Shown piece by piece: positions 5,853 to 7,283 of a DNA stretch of 7,283 nucleotides. The DNA is from Deltaproteobacteria bacterium (GTDB lineage: Bacteria; Desulfobacterota; Desulfovibrionia; Desulfovibrionales; Desulfovibrionaceae), in contig JANXYI010000353.1 of NCBI GenBank assembly GCA_025350085.1, forward strand, positions 1 to 7,283, given 5' to 3'. The position numbers and the translations under genes were made by a program. Positions within the stretch are counted from its first letter, which is position 1. Each line of letters starts with the position of its first letter. The notes beneath the pieces are model-generated. The model was not told the DNA's origin. It made no database searches and saw only the letters and a list, made by a program, of their open reading frames with translations.

Positions 5853-6917
5853 TCAGTCGTTGACCTGGGGAGCGCAGCCGCGGGCCGAGGGCTGCAGGTC
5901 GGCAAAGAGCTTCTTGTACCACTGGATGTAGTGCTCGTAGCCCTTTTCCAGCGGGTTGGAGGGGGTGTAGCCAATGAGCCGCCTGGCCTTGTCCACGGAC
6001 AGGGTGCCGCGTTCCGGCATGAGGGCGTCCCTGGGGATGTGGCGCACGTTGATCTCCGGGAAATGCCGCTGCACGATGGCGGCCATCTCGTTGAGGGAGC
6101 GGCCCTGACCATAGGTCAGGTTGAAGACCTGGTTGCGCGCCTCGACACGGCCGATGCACTGGCACACGCCGTGGACCATGTCGCCGATGTAGGTGAAGTC
6201 CAGGCACTCGTCCCCGTCGCCCTTGATGACGATGTCCTGGCCGCGCAAGGCGTTTTCGATGAAGATCTGGCCCACGCGGCGGCTGATGCAGCGCTCGCCG
6301 TAAAGGGCCGAGGGCCGGATGATGGTGTAGGGCAGGTCGAACACCTGGTTGTAGCCGATGACCAGCTTCTCGGCCCCGAACTTCAGGGCTCCGTAGATGC
6401 CCAGGGGATTGCACGGGCTCTCCTCGGTGACCGTGTCGGTCTCGAAGTTGCCGTAGACCATGCTGGAGGAGAAGTAGATGAACTGCTCGACCTTGTTCCG
6501 TGAGTTGTCGAGAGCGTTCTCCAGGGTGCGGAAACTGTGGTCAAAGGTGCTGTAGGGGTCCTTGTTGGACTTGCTGGCGTGGGCGATGGCCGCCAGCAGC
6601 ACCACCACCTGGGGCTTCAGCTTGTCCAGCACGTAGGACAGCCGGAAATAGTCGCGTACGTCCTCGACGTACAGCGGCACGCCGGCCTCCTGCATGAGCT
6701 TGAGCCGGTTCTGCACGATGTGGATGTACAGGTCCCGCTCCTGGCCGGCGTAGTCCGAGCGGTACAGGGACAACAAGTTGTTCACCTCCAGCCCGTCGAT
6801 GACCGAGACTTCGGCGCCGCGCCGCTTGAGTTCCAGCGCCAGGTTGTGCCCGATGAAGCCGGCGCCGCCGACGAGGGCGATCCTGCGGCCTTTTATCTCA
6901 ATGGTGTTGCTGTCCAT
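5853..6917 (-). CDS. NAD-dependent sugar epimerase/dehydratase (extended SDR)
   Basis: The product is 354 residues. The Rossmann nucleotide-binding motif GGAGFIG is at 17-23 and D41 ends strand 2, favouring NAD over NADP. EDVRD at 85-89 matches the adenine-contact segment. SSSMVYG is at 150-156, and the catalytic pair Y175-xxx-K179 is in YGALK. RPSALYGER and DFTYIGDM further on are typical of extended SDR nucleotide-sugar enzymes such as GalE- and RmlB-type proteins. It should oxidise a nucleotide sugar at C4 and then epimerise or dehydrate it. Residues about 50-80 form a polar, helix-like insert between strands 2 and 3 that is longer than in GalE. The gene starts 16 nt after the aminotransferase stop, with GAGGGG as SD, and ends 21 nt before the acetyltransferase. 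It may supply or invert the sugar used by the aminotransferase and synthase; which reaction it catalyses cannot be read from sequence. Confidence 0.92.
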   Translation of the reverse strand: MDSNTIEIKGRRIALVGGAGFIGHNLALELKRRGAEVSVIDGLEVNNLLSLYRSDYAGQERDLYIHIVQNRLKLMQEAGVPLYVEDVRDYFRLSYVLDKLKPQVVVLLAAIAHASKSNKDPYSTFDHSFRTLENALDNSRNKVEQFIYFSSSMVYGNFETDTVTEESPCNPLGIYGALKFGAEKLVIGYNQVFDLPYTIIRPSALYGERCISRRVGQIFIENALRGQDIVIKGDGDECLDFTYIGDMVHGVCQCIGRVEARNQVFNLTYGQGRSLNEMAAIVQRHFPEINVRHIPRDALMPERGTLSVDKARRLIGYTPSNPLEKGYEHYIQWYKKLFADLQPSARGCAPQVND

Positions 6918-6933
6918 AAAAACCCCTCAGGTT

Positions 6934-7283
6934 TTACAGGTAGTTGCGGAGCGTCGCGGCGACCTGGGCCGCCACGTATTCCATGTCGTCGAGCCCCAGG
7001 TGTGGGCCCACCGGCAGCGCGATGCTGGCATCGCTGATCTGCGTGGCAACGGGGAAGGCAGCGGCGTCATACGGGTACAGGCCCTGGTAGTAGCTCATGC
7101 GCGGCACGGGCTGCGGGTAGTAGATGCTCGTGCCGACGCCAACAGCGTTCAGGCCGCGGATGATCTCGTTGCGCTGCGCCGCCAGGGGGCCCAAGAGCAC
7201 CATGGACAGGCAGTAGTGGCTATTTTGCGCGTCCTTGCTCGTGGAGTCCAGCACCCGGAGGCAGTCCAGGGCGGAGAGCCGGT
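6934..7283 (-). CDS. DegT/DnrJ/EryC1/StrS sugar aminotransferase, C-terminal part (cut by right edge)
   Basis: The frame is open to the right edge and ends at TAA (6936-6934), leaving 115 C-terminal residues of a protein that in this family is usually about 370-400 long. An internal GTG (7254) should not be taken as its start. The visible part matches the C-terminal domain of PLP-dependent nucleotide-sugar aminotransferases: a strand with HYCLSMVLL, then a helix with RNEIIRGLNAVGVGTS, then YYPQPVPRM, which stands where the family has the HYP-P-H segment. The closing segment is FPVATQISDASIALPVGPHL with a short final helix. The PLP lysine lies beyond the edge. The expected reaction is transfer of an amino group from glutamate to a 3- or 4-keto nucleotide sugar. 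It is the first gene of the visible operon and fits as the amine source for the acetyltransferase two genes on. The family call is good; the position aminated is unknown. Confidence 0.87.
   Translation of the reverse strand, partial: RLSALDCLRVLDSTSKDAQNSHYCLSMVLLGPLAAQRNEIIRGLNAVGVGTSIYYPQPVPRMSYYQGLYPYDAAAFPVATQISDASIALPVGPHLGLDDMEYVAAQVAATLRNYL

Noticed and set aside
6934..7254. GTG at 7254 as the start of a small separate gene of 106 codons.
   Set aside because: The frame continues open to the right edge and the residues upstream and downstream both fit the aminotransferase C-terminal domain, so this is an edge-cut gene.
1..7283. Searched for tRNA/rRNA genes, CRISPR arrays, insertion sequences and integration sites.
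   Set aside because: No repeat-spacer pattern, transposase-like frame, long terminal repeats or tRNA-like cloverleaf was seen by eye; nearly all bases are in the eight genes.

Overview
The window is a gene-dense piece of a surface-glycan biosynthesis locus. All eight genes lie on the minus strand, so transcription runs from the right end to the left end. Both ends cut through genes. The DNA is GC-rich with strong G/C preference at third codon positions. Gene content and composition would fit a GC-rich proteobacterium, perhaps a Desulfovibrio-type organism, but no taxonomic marker is present and this is a weak inference.

In transcription order the genes are: (1) the C-terminal 115 residues of a DegT/DnrJ/EryC1/StrS sugar aminotransferase, cut by the right edge; (2) an NAD-dependent extended-SDR sugar epimerase/dehydratase; (3) a WecD-like GNAT acetyltransferase with a GTG start; (4) a NeuB-family nonulosonate (sialic-acid-type) synthase with its C-terminal SAF domain; (5) an AsnB-family glutamine-dependent amidotransferase; (6) a small CysC-family (APS-kinase-like) kinase; (7) an SGNH-type protein with an N-terminal membrane segment; (8) the first 97 codons of a class I SAM-dependent methyltransferase, cut by the left edge. 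Junctions are tight: 16, 21, -4, 133, 45, 49 and -4 nt. This is the layout of one operon whose promoter and terminator both lie outside the window.

Genes 1-4 read as a block that makes an amino sugar and condenses it with phosphoenolpyruvate: transamination, C-epimerisation or dehydration, N-acetylation, then NeuB condensation to a nine-carbon acid. The nucleotide-sugar hydrolase (NeuC/PseG/LegG type) and the CMP-transferase are not in the window. Genes 5-8 look like decoration functions: amidation, phosphoryl transfer, an SGNH (ester) function and methylation.

Two points stand out. The AsnB homologue has Ser-Ser where true asparagine synthetases have Glu-Gly in the synthetase site, which suggests an acceptor other than aspartate. 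The CysC homologue lacks the basic lid and the DR-EN signature of true APS kinases. Together with a nearby methyltransferase, this raises the possibility of a phosphoramidate-type modification like that of the Campylobacter capsule (there the kinase acts on cytidine diphosphoramidate) instead of sulfation. That is a hypothesis which the unseen DNA beyond the left edge could test.
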